Of a stretch of 64,000 nucleotides of DNA, positions 37,515 to 49,330 are shown in pieces. Positions within the stretch are counted from its first letter, which is position 1, and every line of letters begins with the position of its first letter. This DNA is from Henckelia pumila (lineage: Eukaryota > Streptophyta > Magnoliopsida > Lamiales > Gesneriaceae): assembly GCF_033568475.1 (NCBI RefSeq), contig NC_133121.1, positions 7,316,001 to 7,380,000 on the forward strand. Direction: 5' to 3'. The notes under the pieces were generated by a model that was not told the DNA's origin, did no database searches, and was given only the letters and a program-made list of their open reading frames with translations. Both the position numbers and the translations under genes were made by a program.

Positions 37515-40500
37515 TCATAAAATAAAAGGCACCTTTCGAAATAAATTACTTTGATGCTATATTTGCCCGTTGGATGTATGGATTTTTCTTTCATGCGTTT
37601 CATGTAGAAATTTTTTTATAGATTTCATCATATATATAATTTGGCATAGGGATGTTTTTGGTCTTCGAAGTTATCAAATTTTGATCATAATCTTATAAGT
37701 TTTCTCGTGAAATTTCACTTCTAGTGCTTTACAACAAAGTGTTGACATGAAATTAGACTCTTCTACAATGCCTAGCACTATATCAATTATATATGTATCA
37801 ATAGTATCTCGTACCACATAATTAATGTTTCATGTCACATTGTACATCAGCGAGAAAATGCTAAAATCAAAAACAAATTGAAAGACCAACTTATTAGATT
37901 AAAATCAAATTTTAACAACTCACAAGATCAAAAACAAAAACATGTCAACTTATAAGATGAATTTTATAATTTTATTGTTTCACTCAGAAATTACACACAT
38001 ATTATATGAAAAAAATAGTCCTTTCTCATTAAAAGTTTTTATAAGAGATTATTTTAATAAATATAAAAATAACTAAATGATCTGTTAATCATAATTAATA
38101 ATTCAAAATCTTTTAAAAATAATTAATATTTACTTGCAAATTATTAGGTGCGTGGATTAGTATTATATTCGTATATATAATATATATACTAATCCTAGTA
38201 CTAAAATATCTTTGTCAAAACAAATATCAAGACATATATGTGGCAGGGATCATCCAAGGCTTTATGATATATACTAGTTGGGACCAAATTATTAAAATAT
38301 TTGTGCAGTTTCATCATCTGGGACGTCATCATCGATTATATTATGCCAGGTTATTTCCATTAATTTAATGTATTTTTTAAAAAAAATAATATAATTTACT
38401 CATGTTTGGTACAAAATTTTAGCAAGATAATAATTATGTGCGCAGAGAATCAAGGTCACTCTGTTTAATTTTATTAGATAATTACACGTGCGTGGTACGT
38501 AATAACAATTTTATTTGATTGAAATTGATGTTATCAAATTTTGAATGTTTAATTTTATTAAAATCAAGTGTTATAATTTTTACGGGCAAGTTAAAACTTC
38601 AGTCACTATGATTTAACATATAATTAGCTACTGAAGCGAGAATATTACATTTTTAACTTTTTTTTTGGTGATATTTTTCGGTTCCCGTTCGACATTTTCA
38701 ACTCAAATCTTTAAGTCATATATCAGTTCAAACAAATGCATGTTTCAATTGTTCAAGCCAAGAGGACAATTATTGCACTCAAACAATCACCTTATCAATA
38801 ATTGTGCTTTCAATCAATGTGAATCGAAATCATAATCTTGACTCCGATATTAATTGTATAACCGAACGCGTCTCGCTTTACCAAAATTTATAGTTTATGG
38901 TAACAATACGACTCAAATATTTTAAACAACACAAAATCTCAAGCGTCGTGCTTCGATTGCTCTCAGAGACTATTATTGCACCTCAACATTAACAATTTAT
39001 GTTAAATGATAGTTTTACTTCTATTGATGATTAAGTAAAAAAACAGTAATTTCTTTCAGAAAAATAATTTTTTGATTCATTAACTTGTCCAAATTTGATT
39101 TTTAGTCCATTTATGATTGTCAAATTTGATTTCGGTGCACACAACTGGCGAAACCAACTTAATTTTACCAGCGAAACAACAAAAATTCGGAGCATCACAA
39201 TTAAATCTATGGGCACCACAGTAAACACATGGCAACACAGGAGGGAAAACATATAGGTGGTCCAAGTTCAGCTCGCTCACTTTGCAAAAAGGAAGGAATG
39301 AGAAAAATAAAACCAAAAATGCAAAACTTAAAATAAATTTCAATTATATTAAATTAGAATTGAAAAATATAGGGAAAAATATTTAAAACACCAAAAATAA
39401 TAATAAGCAAATAAGAGAAAGAAAAAATAAAAGAAGAATCAAGATGACTGACAATAATGAAAGAAGAATACCATGATTTTTAACACTAAGATTTCAAATT
39501 TGTATTACGTATATTTTTTCAGCTTATTGAATAAATTTGTTTGCTTGGCTTTGATGATCAAATTTAAATATATATTGAATAATAATTTAGTATAAAAAAT
39601 AATCAATATATATCCTAACAAAAAAATATAGATATATAAAAATAATAATATTTTTATAATTTAAACCATGCGTGTTATAGTATTAACAAATTCATACTAA
39701 GAAGATATTTAATTCAATTATACAATTAATTATTTAATTAATGATATATATATACATATTTGTTTCATAAATTCATCAAACTCTTGTTTTAAAATCTAAC
39801 ATATTAATATGTGATAAATATCATTTTCAAAAATCAAATTAATATAATATGCAACAGTCAATCCAAATTTTTCTTTATACTTTTATTTGTTCAAATCTTG
39901 TAATATTTTGTTCAGAAAACTCTTAGAGTAATTAGCTTTGTTGGGACTGGTGTCATTATTTTAAATTTTTTTTTTCTTATTAGAGATTATAAGTCATAGA
40001 AATAAATGATTTTTTTCTATTGTTATCGCTAATAATATAGTTTCTAGTCTAGATATATTATATTTATATTTCTTGATCATCTAATCAAGTATATGAACAG
40101 AATAATTCTATGTCGTCTAACCACATTATCTCTGATTTTTCAACCATTAATATATACGACAATGCCTTGATAAGACTCAAATATGTTTTCTCCTTAATTT
40201 CTTCAATAATAATCCAATCGAGTTGTTTTAAATTTGATATACATATAAAGTACATGTTGTTGTACATGCTATAAAAAACATTTATACATGGAGTGTGATA
40301 ATTTTTGCAATAAAAATTTGAGCAGACAAAAAAATGTGAAGAATATTTTTTTTATAAGATGAACAAACATATTTTAAACAAGTAAATTTTTTTATAATCA
40401 ATCATTTCAAAGATTAAAGTAACTTAGATATAAGAATAATTTGTCTGACATAAAAATCCATTTGCGTTTAGTGTGATTTTCTAATTTTTGTCACGCAAAA

Positions 40501-41001
40501 TTTTACGATTTCATAAGTATTAACATTAATTGATTCATTAGTCAAGTATTATATTGTAGAACAAATATCAAAATGAAACTTAGTTATAATCATACTCTGT
40601 ATGCATGTCTCACTTATTTAGACCACATTTATTTTTATATGTCTCAATTATATAGTCTAGTTTCATATTAAATATCATCTTTCCTACTCTTTTACCAATT
40701 TATCCCTATTAAATTAAATTCATATTATTAACTACTTCCATAATTATTTTATTTTATTAAAATTTCATTAAATCAAGGCAAAATGAGAAATTGATTTACA
40801 AAATTTACTTTTCCAAACACTTTCTTAATATATACATGTAAAAATTAATACACACAAGCATAAATAAGTGGGACGAAAAAAATATATATTTTTATATTGG
40901 AGAAGAAAATATTGATGTTGTTGATTACATTTTTAGTCCTTAAAATTTTCAAAAATATTACATAATTAGTCGTCACCATTAGTTTTATAATATTTCTTCC
41001 G

Positions 41002-42145
41002 AAAAACTGAAACATCAGAAAGTCTAGCTAGATTATCTTATACCAAAAAATAAATGAATGATTGAATAAAGGAGGGAAATACATTTTTTATATAAGTGAA
41101 ATAAAACCTCGAATTATGATATGATTTCACTTGCCTTGAATCAGATGGTGAAATTTAATTGTTCGGTTTAATTTTTTGTTTTTCTTAAAAGTTTAATAAT
41201 CAAAATATTACGTTAAAAATTTTAGTAAACTAAAAATATAATTATAACGATAAAGTTGAAATAAGTCCAAAAAATTAATATTTTTTTTAAAATTTATAGA
41301 CCAAAAATTAAGATAGCTTTTAATTAACAACTTTTTAGTTTAGGACATGAATTAAATTTAACAATCAATCTGCCTTGAATAAAAAAACTCAAACATCAGA
41401 GAGTCTAGCTAGATTATCAAATACCAAAAATTAAATGAATGATTGAATAAAGGAGGGTAATACATTTTCTATATAAGTGAAATAAAACCTCGACTTATGA
41501 CATGATTTCACTTGTCTTTAATCAGATGGTGAAATTTAGTGGTTCGATTTAATTTTTTGTTTTTCTTAAAATTTTAATAATCAAAATATTATATTAAAAA
41601 ATTTAGTAAACTAAAAATATATCTATAACGATAAAGTTGAAATAAGTCTAAAAAATTAATAATTTTTAAATTTATAGAACATAAATTAAGGTAGCTTTCA
41701 ATTAATAACTTTTTTTAGTTTAGGACATTAATTAAATTTAAAAATTAATCTACCTTGAATAAAAAAAAACTCAAACACCAGAAATTCTAGCTAGATTATC
41801 AAATACCAAAAAATAAATGAATGATTGAATAAAGGAGGGGAATACATTTCCCATATAAGTGAAATAAAACATCGACTTATGACATGATTTCACTTGCCTT
41901 TAATCAGATGGTGAAATTTAATGGTTCGATTTAATTTTTTGTTTTTGTTAAAAGTTTAATAATCAAAATATTACGTTAAAAAGTTTAGTAAACTAAAAAT
42001 ATAACTATAACGATAAAGTTGAAATAAGTATAAAAAATTAATAATTTTTTTAAGTTCATAGACCAAAAGTTAAGGTAGCTTTCAATTAATAATTTTTTAG
42101 TTTAAGACATGAATTAAATTTAACAAGTAATATACCTTGAATAAA
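41002..42145. repeat. Tandem triplication, unit about 381 bp
   Basis: Units at about 41002-41382, 41383-41763 and 41764-42145. Marker sequence TCTAGCTAGATTAT recurs at spacings of 381 and 382 bases, and TTTCACTTG..TTAATCAGATGGTGAAATTTA in each unit. Units are similar but not identical, so the triplication is not very recent. No coding sequence or known element type. Confidence 0.9.
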
Positions 42146-42675
42146 TAAATGAACAAAAATTAATTATTTTTGACCAATCTATAAAATGACATGAAAAACC
42201 TTCAAAAACCTTGGAAATGGCAAAATATTAATTATTAAATGAAATAATGAGGTGAAATAAATTCAGATTCCAACAATGCAATTAACTAAGCTCAACATAG
42301 GCAGCCAAGTGGAACTATGCAATTACGGATTTAACCTCAAAAACAAAGAAAGATGATATGAAAATTAAGATTAAGTGAAGTGAAAATGTAAATTCACAAT
42401 GAAAAGTGAGCCATATATATATATATATATATATAATTCCCATTATTTTGTTTGTACGTATTTTAAGATCATTCTACACTACATGAGAAGAAAAACCGAT
42501 CTCGATGTAATTTTTATGAGATGTTCGGATAAATTAACATTTCTCTTGAAAACAAATGAGTATGTAACATTAATATTTTTTTTGTTTTTTTTATTTCGTG
42601 TAAATATACTATGAAAAACTCTCCTTCTATAGTATATATATATAGCTCCCGATATTTTATGATGACTATATGTCT

Positions 42676-42800
42676 TTCATAAGAAGGTCTTACAGATTGA
42701 TCTGATCTATATATACAATAAACGTAATGCTTTTGTCATAAAAAAAAAATATTTTTTTTACGAGTTGAGTTGGGCAAAAACTTTATAAAATTGACAAGTG
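42676..42800. repeat. Dispersed GAGAC...GTCT repeat copy, strongly diverged
   Basis: AGGTCTTACAGATTGATCTG, ACAATAAACGTAATGCTTTT and an AAAATTGACAAGTG end follow the family order. Weak match. Confidence 0.35.
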
Positions 42801-43210
42801 AAAAAATTTCAAATACACTGTCAAATAATTTGTGTTTTATTATATATATACATGGGAAGATAAATAATATAATAACTAGGATTTAATTTGTTCCTTTGTG
42901 CTAGCATTGGTTCAGACACCAGCATCCTAGTCCCTATAGATTTTTTTCATTTGCAATAGCATATGAAATTCTGCAAAATCCACAGAAATCATATTCACAT
43001 TTTCCAATAATTATAACAAATAGCTACAACATTAATTACAACAACTATATATAATAACAATCACAATGATGACAAGGTTTTGCCGCAAAACCAACACAAA
43101 TAATCTATACACTATACTATAATGCTTGAGGCTCAGTGGTACATGTGATGAGATAAATAATATATAGATAAATAATGTAATGTAATAAAAAATAAATAAG
43201 AAAGAATAAT

Positions 43211-43238
43211 GGATTTGATTTGATTTGATTTGATTGAT
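43211..43238. repeat. (GATTT)n microsatellite
   Basis: Five tandem GATTT units, continuing into a diverged GATTTGATT-rich stretch to about 43410. Confidence 0.8.
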
Positions 43239-44144
43239 ATAGTATAATTTATTTAATTTGATTGATTAAATTTTATATAAAAATGGTAAATTACCATATT
43301 ATCTTTTTAATAATAATAAAAAAATATAAATAATATTATTTATAAGGGGTAATATAGTAATTTCAATTCAATGATTTGATTGATTTAAGATAAATAATTA
43401 ATGATTTGATTGATGTAAAATTATAATTAATAGATGGATAAATAATATGATGAGAAGAACGTGTGATTAGATAGAATAATTTTATACATAGATTATTAAT
43501 AACGGTACTGAACGGAGTGAGCGTATTAGAGTGACAACTTCTACATATAGGATAAATCTCTTTTGATTTATTTATTATCATGATACATAAAAAAAGAATC
43601 ATATCTAAAAAAAAAAAGAATCATATCCAAATCAAATAATTATTTTTCTAAAAAAATCATAACTAAATCAATTATTGAAAAAAATAAAAATTCATTATAC
43701 ATGAAAAAACGAGTAATTGTTATATCTGGCTACATAATAACACACCAAACTCTTAGAATAACCAGAATAATCATTTAATATATAGAAAAAAATACTCATA
43801 CTTTCATATTTCTATAAATCTATAATATCACTTATAACTATCATATTTCATATTTATTTATTTTTTAATTTAAAAATAATTAAAATATTATTTTATTTTA
43901 ATATAACATAAAGTATTTATATGCGTGAATTTTTGCATGCCTAAATTGCTGGTATTATATTGTTTACAGGTAAGACGTGTACAGTAAAAATAACAATAAC
44001 ATTAGTAATATTAATGATGATGACGTGCGTTATGAACTTGAGAAAATTATATATTGATGTTTTTTTAAAGATAAAAACCATCTATATAATAACATCAAAT
44101 ACGTAAGTTAGGACTCTCACGAGACACAATACCACGAAGTCAAA

Positions 44145-44310
44145 ATGGTAAAGTACAATGAATGAACTCCACATTTGATCTTGATAGAAAAACTTCACGA
44201 GCTAAACGATGAACAACATGACTTGCCGATCTTTGCGTATGCTTCACGGACACAAACACCAAAAATTCCAAATATGTCTTAACTTCCACATCAGCTCTTT
44301 TTGGATTAAG
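44145..44310 (-). pseudogene. RNase H-like remnant of a LINE-type retroelement
   Basis: One minus-strand frame reads through a stretch resembling the C-terminal part of plant non-LTR RNase H domains: VKHTQRSASHVVHRLARE is like the common (V)RRSANxxAHxLAR motif, and FIHCTLPF like the closing tract after it. Upstream similarity appears only in other frames, with stops. It is therefore a short, decayed fragment; the family call rests on this motif alone. Confidence 0.45.
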
Positions 44311-45305
44311 ATTCTCAACATGTTAAATGACCGTTTGCATCCTTTGAAGAGAATTCGAAAAAATAAAGACTTTGGCGAACCCTTGAACAATACAAATTGT
44401 CCATGCCGAACCAAATCACAAAAAGCTCCACAACTTTTCACCGAGCTAGATTGCTGTGTAAAGCAACCTATCGCCCCTAACACATAAAAGAAAATTATTG
44501 ATGTTACTTGTTTGAAAAATAGGAGTTGTAGGCTCGTTGAAATCCGCACATTTTATGAATTCAAAACCGAGCGTACTATCTATATATCTCACTTAAATAT
44601 TTTTTTTAGTATATAGAAGAATATGCTTGAAATGCACACCGCATAATGATCCAGTCCCATCTCGTTGACAAATAAAAATAAAAGTTATACATGTGCTAAT
44701 TAAACGATATTTTCTTCGCATAATAATCCAATTAACCCCTATATATGTGTGTGTGAATGTATGTGTCATCTAGTGGTCCATATTTTTGAAAAAAAGGAAT
44801 CAAGCAATAGACAATAAATTCTTGATGAACTTTAAAAGAAGGGTCATTGTGGGTTTCCCAAATTGGAATTTCTTCATCGGTGAAAAAGTTTACGGTGGCT
44901 TTAATTCTCCTTCAAATTTGGGCAAAATGTGTGTTCTTTTGTTTGTGCAAATCAATGTTTTTAAATTTAAAGGACCACGACTCGACGCTGCCTTTTGGTT
45001 GGGAGTTGGCCGAAATGGTAGCGTTAGAAATATATCACTTTCTTCATTCATTTATTCATTCACCTTTTAAAGAAATTAAATATATTCCGCCATGCCATCC
45101 TTCATTCTAATTTTAATTACTTTCTTGATTTTGTAACCATCACCTAAAATTATAATGATCAAGCCAAAATTAACTGTATTGTGCTTTCCATTCGTGACAA
45201 TTTGGTTGATTTTGATCCCTGGGAGGAGAATGCATTTAGCATATGAGATCTTACCAAAATCGTCATCATGAAAAGGATAAAATTTTGATAATTTTAATGG
45301 GGCAA

Positions 45306-45430
45306 AAAATTTTGTGAGACCATCTTACGGGTTAATTTAATAAGACACAACTCAATCCAATCCAAATCATTAAAAAATATTAATTTTATGCTCAAAATAT
45401 CACTTTTCATGATAAATATGAGCCAATAAA
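45306..45430. repeat. Dispersed GAGAC...GTCT repeat copy
   Basis: GTGAGACCATCTTACGGGTT opens the block; AATATTAATTTTATGCTCAAA and CATGATAAATATGAGCCAA follow in the order seen elsewhere in the window. Confidence 0.5.
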
Positions 45431-46216
45431 GAAATCTACTCTCTTATTGGTCAAATTTTGATAACAATGCATGCTATATATAATTTGAACTTTTTGGGGG
45501 CACGATTCATCAGTTTTCTGCGTAAAAATGTTGATTTTTATGATATCCCACGCTACAAATGAAAAAAAATCAACTAAATGTACAAACAACTAGCTAGCGT
45601 GCGAGACTGGTTTGATATTTTTTCTGTTCAACGTATTATAATATATATAACAGCAAATTTATTTGTGCTCCGGCCTCCGGGCAAGGGATTGATTGTTTAT
45701 TGTTAATTTATTAATAATAAATATTCCAAATCCGATGGGAATTTAGAAAAGGAAGAAATTTACTTTTGTTTGGCACATTATTATTACCCTTTTCTTAAAG
45801 AAGCCGAAAAAGAACGGACAATAATTTCAAGAACCGAAGCTTTATGGTACACTGCCATCACAGTCTGCAGTAACTCACTGGATTTTAACTTTTGACCTAA
45901 ATCTAACATCTCCATTTTCATTATTTCGATTTGTCATAAAATCTTATAAGTAATATACCCTTGTACATTAATGGATAACATTTAATTTCTTGTAGGAAAA
46001 AATAAAAAAAAAATTCAGTGATAATTTAATATACGAAAGTTGTTCATTGATTGTTAATTTCGCCAGCTTCTTCTTTAAATATGTCAGTGACATTAAAGTT
46101 GGTAAGAAATTTGGCTTTTAGATTTGAAATTATTGCTGAAATAAATAACAATATTGCCAACTTATTCAAGAACAAAAATATATAAATTAACTTAAAAAAT
46201 TTATCGGATCACACCT

Positions 46217-46242
46217 TATGTATGTATGTATGTATGTATGTA
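46217..46242. repeat. (TATG)n microsatellite
   Basis: Six TATG units in AT-rich DNA. Confidence 0.9.
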
Positions 46243-47842
46243 CAACACCAAATTCAAGAAACGTAGTGTTTAAGTTGTTGTATCATACGATTAAACTTCC
46301 GGTTTTTTTCTCGGATCAGCTCGAATTTTCACGCCGGTAAATGTGACATGAGAAGGATGAATATATACTTGATAGATTGGATTAATCACTTACATATATG
46401 TATCAAAGTTTATTTCTTTGCGACGAAGATAGAAATTTGACAAGGACTTTAATTGGCAGCTTCAAGGAAATGGAGGACCAGATTAGATAGGTGTAGGGAT
46501 CAAGTGAAGGACCCATAATTTCCTTTTTATTACATGCTAAAATTTTCTCCTCCATACGTTTTTAATTTCGATATTTTCTATGTTTGGGAAGATTGAAAAT
46601 ATAAAATGGAGAAATATAGATTGGGTTAATTTAGTGGTGGCCACGACCAAAGTATCAATCTAGCATCTCCAGCCATTCGTTCCCCATAAGGTGGTATTCT
46701 TAAATCACACGGTTAGGCCATGAAATTAATATGACATAAACGAAGAAATTTTAACGAGAATAATTCATTAATTTCAGTTGATAAATAAAAATAATAAAAT
46801 GTATATGAAGATATTAAAAAACTAATTTTTTAAAACCTTTTTTAGATATATATATATATATCCCATGAAATATGAGGAGTTTGTGCTTTAAATAATGAAT
46901 ACTAAGCTTGCATATTGGCAACCTATTTTTTATGACGATATAACTTGTAGTCGGTACCATTCAGCTTCTCATATTAAAAATTACATCAAAAAATAGTTTT
47001 TTTTTAAAAAAAATAAAATAAAATTAGGCAACTGAAATATAAACGAGTGAACTTGAATGGGAAACAATAGATGAACACGGCTTTTCCAATTGGGTACCAA
47101 CAATTATGAAATTTTAATTAGCGAGCTCTGTCAACTTTAATTAATCACTGGAGGAGACAATGACATAAAGTTGTTAAATAATTCACACGCAACTTTAATT
47201 AATCACCCAATATTAATTGCACTATTTTTTTCAGAATTTGGTTTACTTTGAGTTTCTTGACTCATTGAATTTAATCTGATGAGTACAATAAAGACTATGT
47301 TGAGTGGTAGGCCACGCTCGATATTCCGAAAAACAAAAAAGAAGTTGATTTCAACTCAAAAGTTGAACATTTGGATGCTATTTTTACACCATATATATTC
47401 GGCTTGTAAAAACCATGATAAGATGGTTTTGCTGGTAAAATTCAGTTTTATCCAATTCTTTGCCAAAATGAGGCCTTCTTTAATTGATCTTATGTTTGCC
47501 AATTCTTGCGATACATGTTAACATATCAAATCAATCTTGTCTTTGCCCATACATCTTTTAGTGACTTAATGTGGAATGCATCAATGCTCCCATTGCAAGG
47601 TAGTCCTTTGTGTCATTTCATACTTGGGGTAAAAAGTTACTTGAAGCATCAACCTTTGCTTCTGTCCTTGATCCACTTTTACACATTCATTCATTCTTTT
47701 CTTTCCTTTTTTTTTTTTAAAAAGATTTTATGAAAATATTGTTTTTAAACTTGCAATTCAAAACTTTTATCTCAAAACATCACTCAAAAAAAATCATTAA
47801 TCATTAATCTAAATGAAAATGTGGTAGAGTTTATATAAGGCA

Positions 47843-48158
47843 GGTTAGTTGTCCAACATTGACTGGATAAAATTTGGGAGTTATATATATTAGAATTGGG
47901 CAATTTCCCCCTTGGACTAACATTTTGGGTTGAGTGAGGTTCAACTCTATAATCCTAATGTGGTATTAGAGCCAAAGTCCACAGTTTGAGACACCCGTTA
48001 GCTCTAGTTGTTCATTCCTGGATGTGAAGGGATGTGTTAGTTGTCTCACATCGACTGTATAAAATTCTTGAGGTTCTATATATAGATTTGAGCAATCAGC
48101 AACTATCGAACTAACTTTTGAAATTGACTTAAGCCCGAGTTAGTTCATAATCTTAACA
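47843..48158 (+). mobile_element. TRIM (terminal-repeat retrotransposon in miniature), 316 bp
   Basis: LTR1 is about 47843-47960 and LTR2 48035-48158 (about 120 bp each). Both contain TTAGTTGTC..ACAT and GACTG.ATAAAATT and end near ATAATC(C/T)TAA. Directly after LTR1 lies TGGTATTAGAGCC (47961-47973), which matches the primer-binding site for initiator methionine tRNA, and before LTR2 the purine-rich GTGAAGGGATG. There is no coding region, as expected of a TRIM. The first TG of LTR1 has decayed. Confidence 0.85.
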
Positions 48159-49330
48159 AGACCAACAATTTATTTTTATATCGAAAGTTATATGTCGTGA
48201 TGACAGTATAACTAAAGCGTTGTCAATTATACAACCACCCAAGCAAAATATTTTGTTTAGCATCAAATGCTCTCACCAATCGAACCAACTTGAGATGTAT
48301 GAACACATGAACTTAGTTGATGAGACCAAATTTTAGGGTGATATGTAAACGTTACGGGTTACAACTCAAGGTAATAATTCAGAGCATTTCAAAGTTCAAG
48401 CATAGTCCCACAACATGAAAATGTAGACTAATTAAAACTTTAATATATGAACCTAAGAATGTCAGACTTTACATCGACAACAGCAATCTAGTTACAAAGC
48501 CAACTGTTCAGATATGGCATCGACGCATTGAGTATGAGTTCTATTAATCTTTACTTCTAAAGTCATGCAACACATTCAAATGACTAAACATCTTACCCCA
48601 CAAAAGGGGCAAAACATGTAGTTAACTTTAAAACATATATACATTGAACTTAAAATTATGACACAAAGTTTGGTGAAGAAATAAAGGATGTAATGATATT
48701 ATTCAATCCTTTTTCGATTGTAGATGATTTCGAAATTCAGCTGCCTATTACCGCATTCCTTTTTATTTCTTTTCTCAGTTTTTGTAAGAATAATATAAGC
48801 ACGTTTCCTTCGAAATACGAATGCCCTCTGGACCGCAGTTGGCTACGAGTCGCAAATTCAGTTTCCTGCATAGACTGGTTCACATTTATTCTCGAATCAA
48901 CGAATATATTGACAAAGAAAGAGAGGGGAGTGATAAATAATATGGCACGTTGCAAACCCAAAAACTAAAAAGCACCTTATTGCTTCTAATTTTATATTAG
49001 GACTGATGCATGGGAAGCGGGTTGGGGATGAGTTACGAGTATGTGAGAGTGCTAATATATAACACAGATATCAAAAGCAATGTTTCTGCACTTCATGGTT
49101 TTGTTCTCTGTGACCAAGCTAAGCAAAGGTTATCATGACAGGGATCTGTGGTAAGATCATTAATGGTAAATAAATTCTCGCACCCAAATGCAATTTTAGA
49201 CGTCTAGACACAGGAAAAACATTTGGCAATCAAATGAAACTGCTAAAAATGTTCCTAATCCAGCCCATGCAAGAGAGATCTCCATAAGACAATGCAATTC
49301 TGGTACATTACTGAAAGCTGGTTGCAGCGG

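Larger units (their letters stand above)
35999..49330. other. 13-kb intergenic region between euAP2 and OTU genes
   Basis: The first few hundred bases are probably the euAP2 3' untranslated region. No further cellular gene is supported. Recognisable pieces are a long-TIR element, a tandem triplication, dispersed repeats, a LINE-like RNase H remnant, a TATG microsatellite and a TRIM. Elsewhere the DNA is AT-rich with small random frames. Transcription from both sides converges on this gap. Confidence 0.5.

Noticed and set aside
43363-43602. 79-codon minus-strand open frame
   Set aside because: Low-complexity AT-rich composition without any motif.
48693-48968. 91-codon plus-strand open frame downstream of the OTU gene
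   Set aside because: Composition is not convincing and no motif is recognised; it may lie in or beyond the OTU 3' untranslated region.
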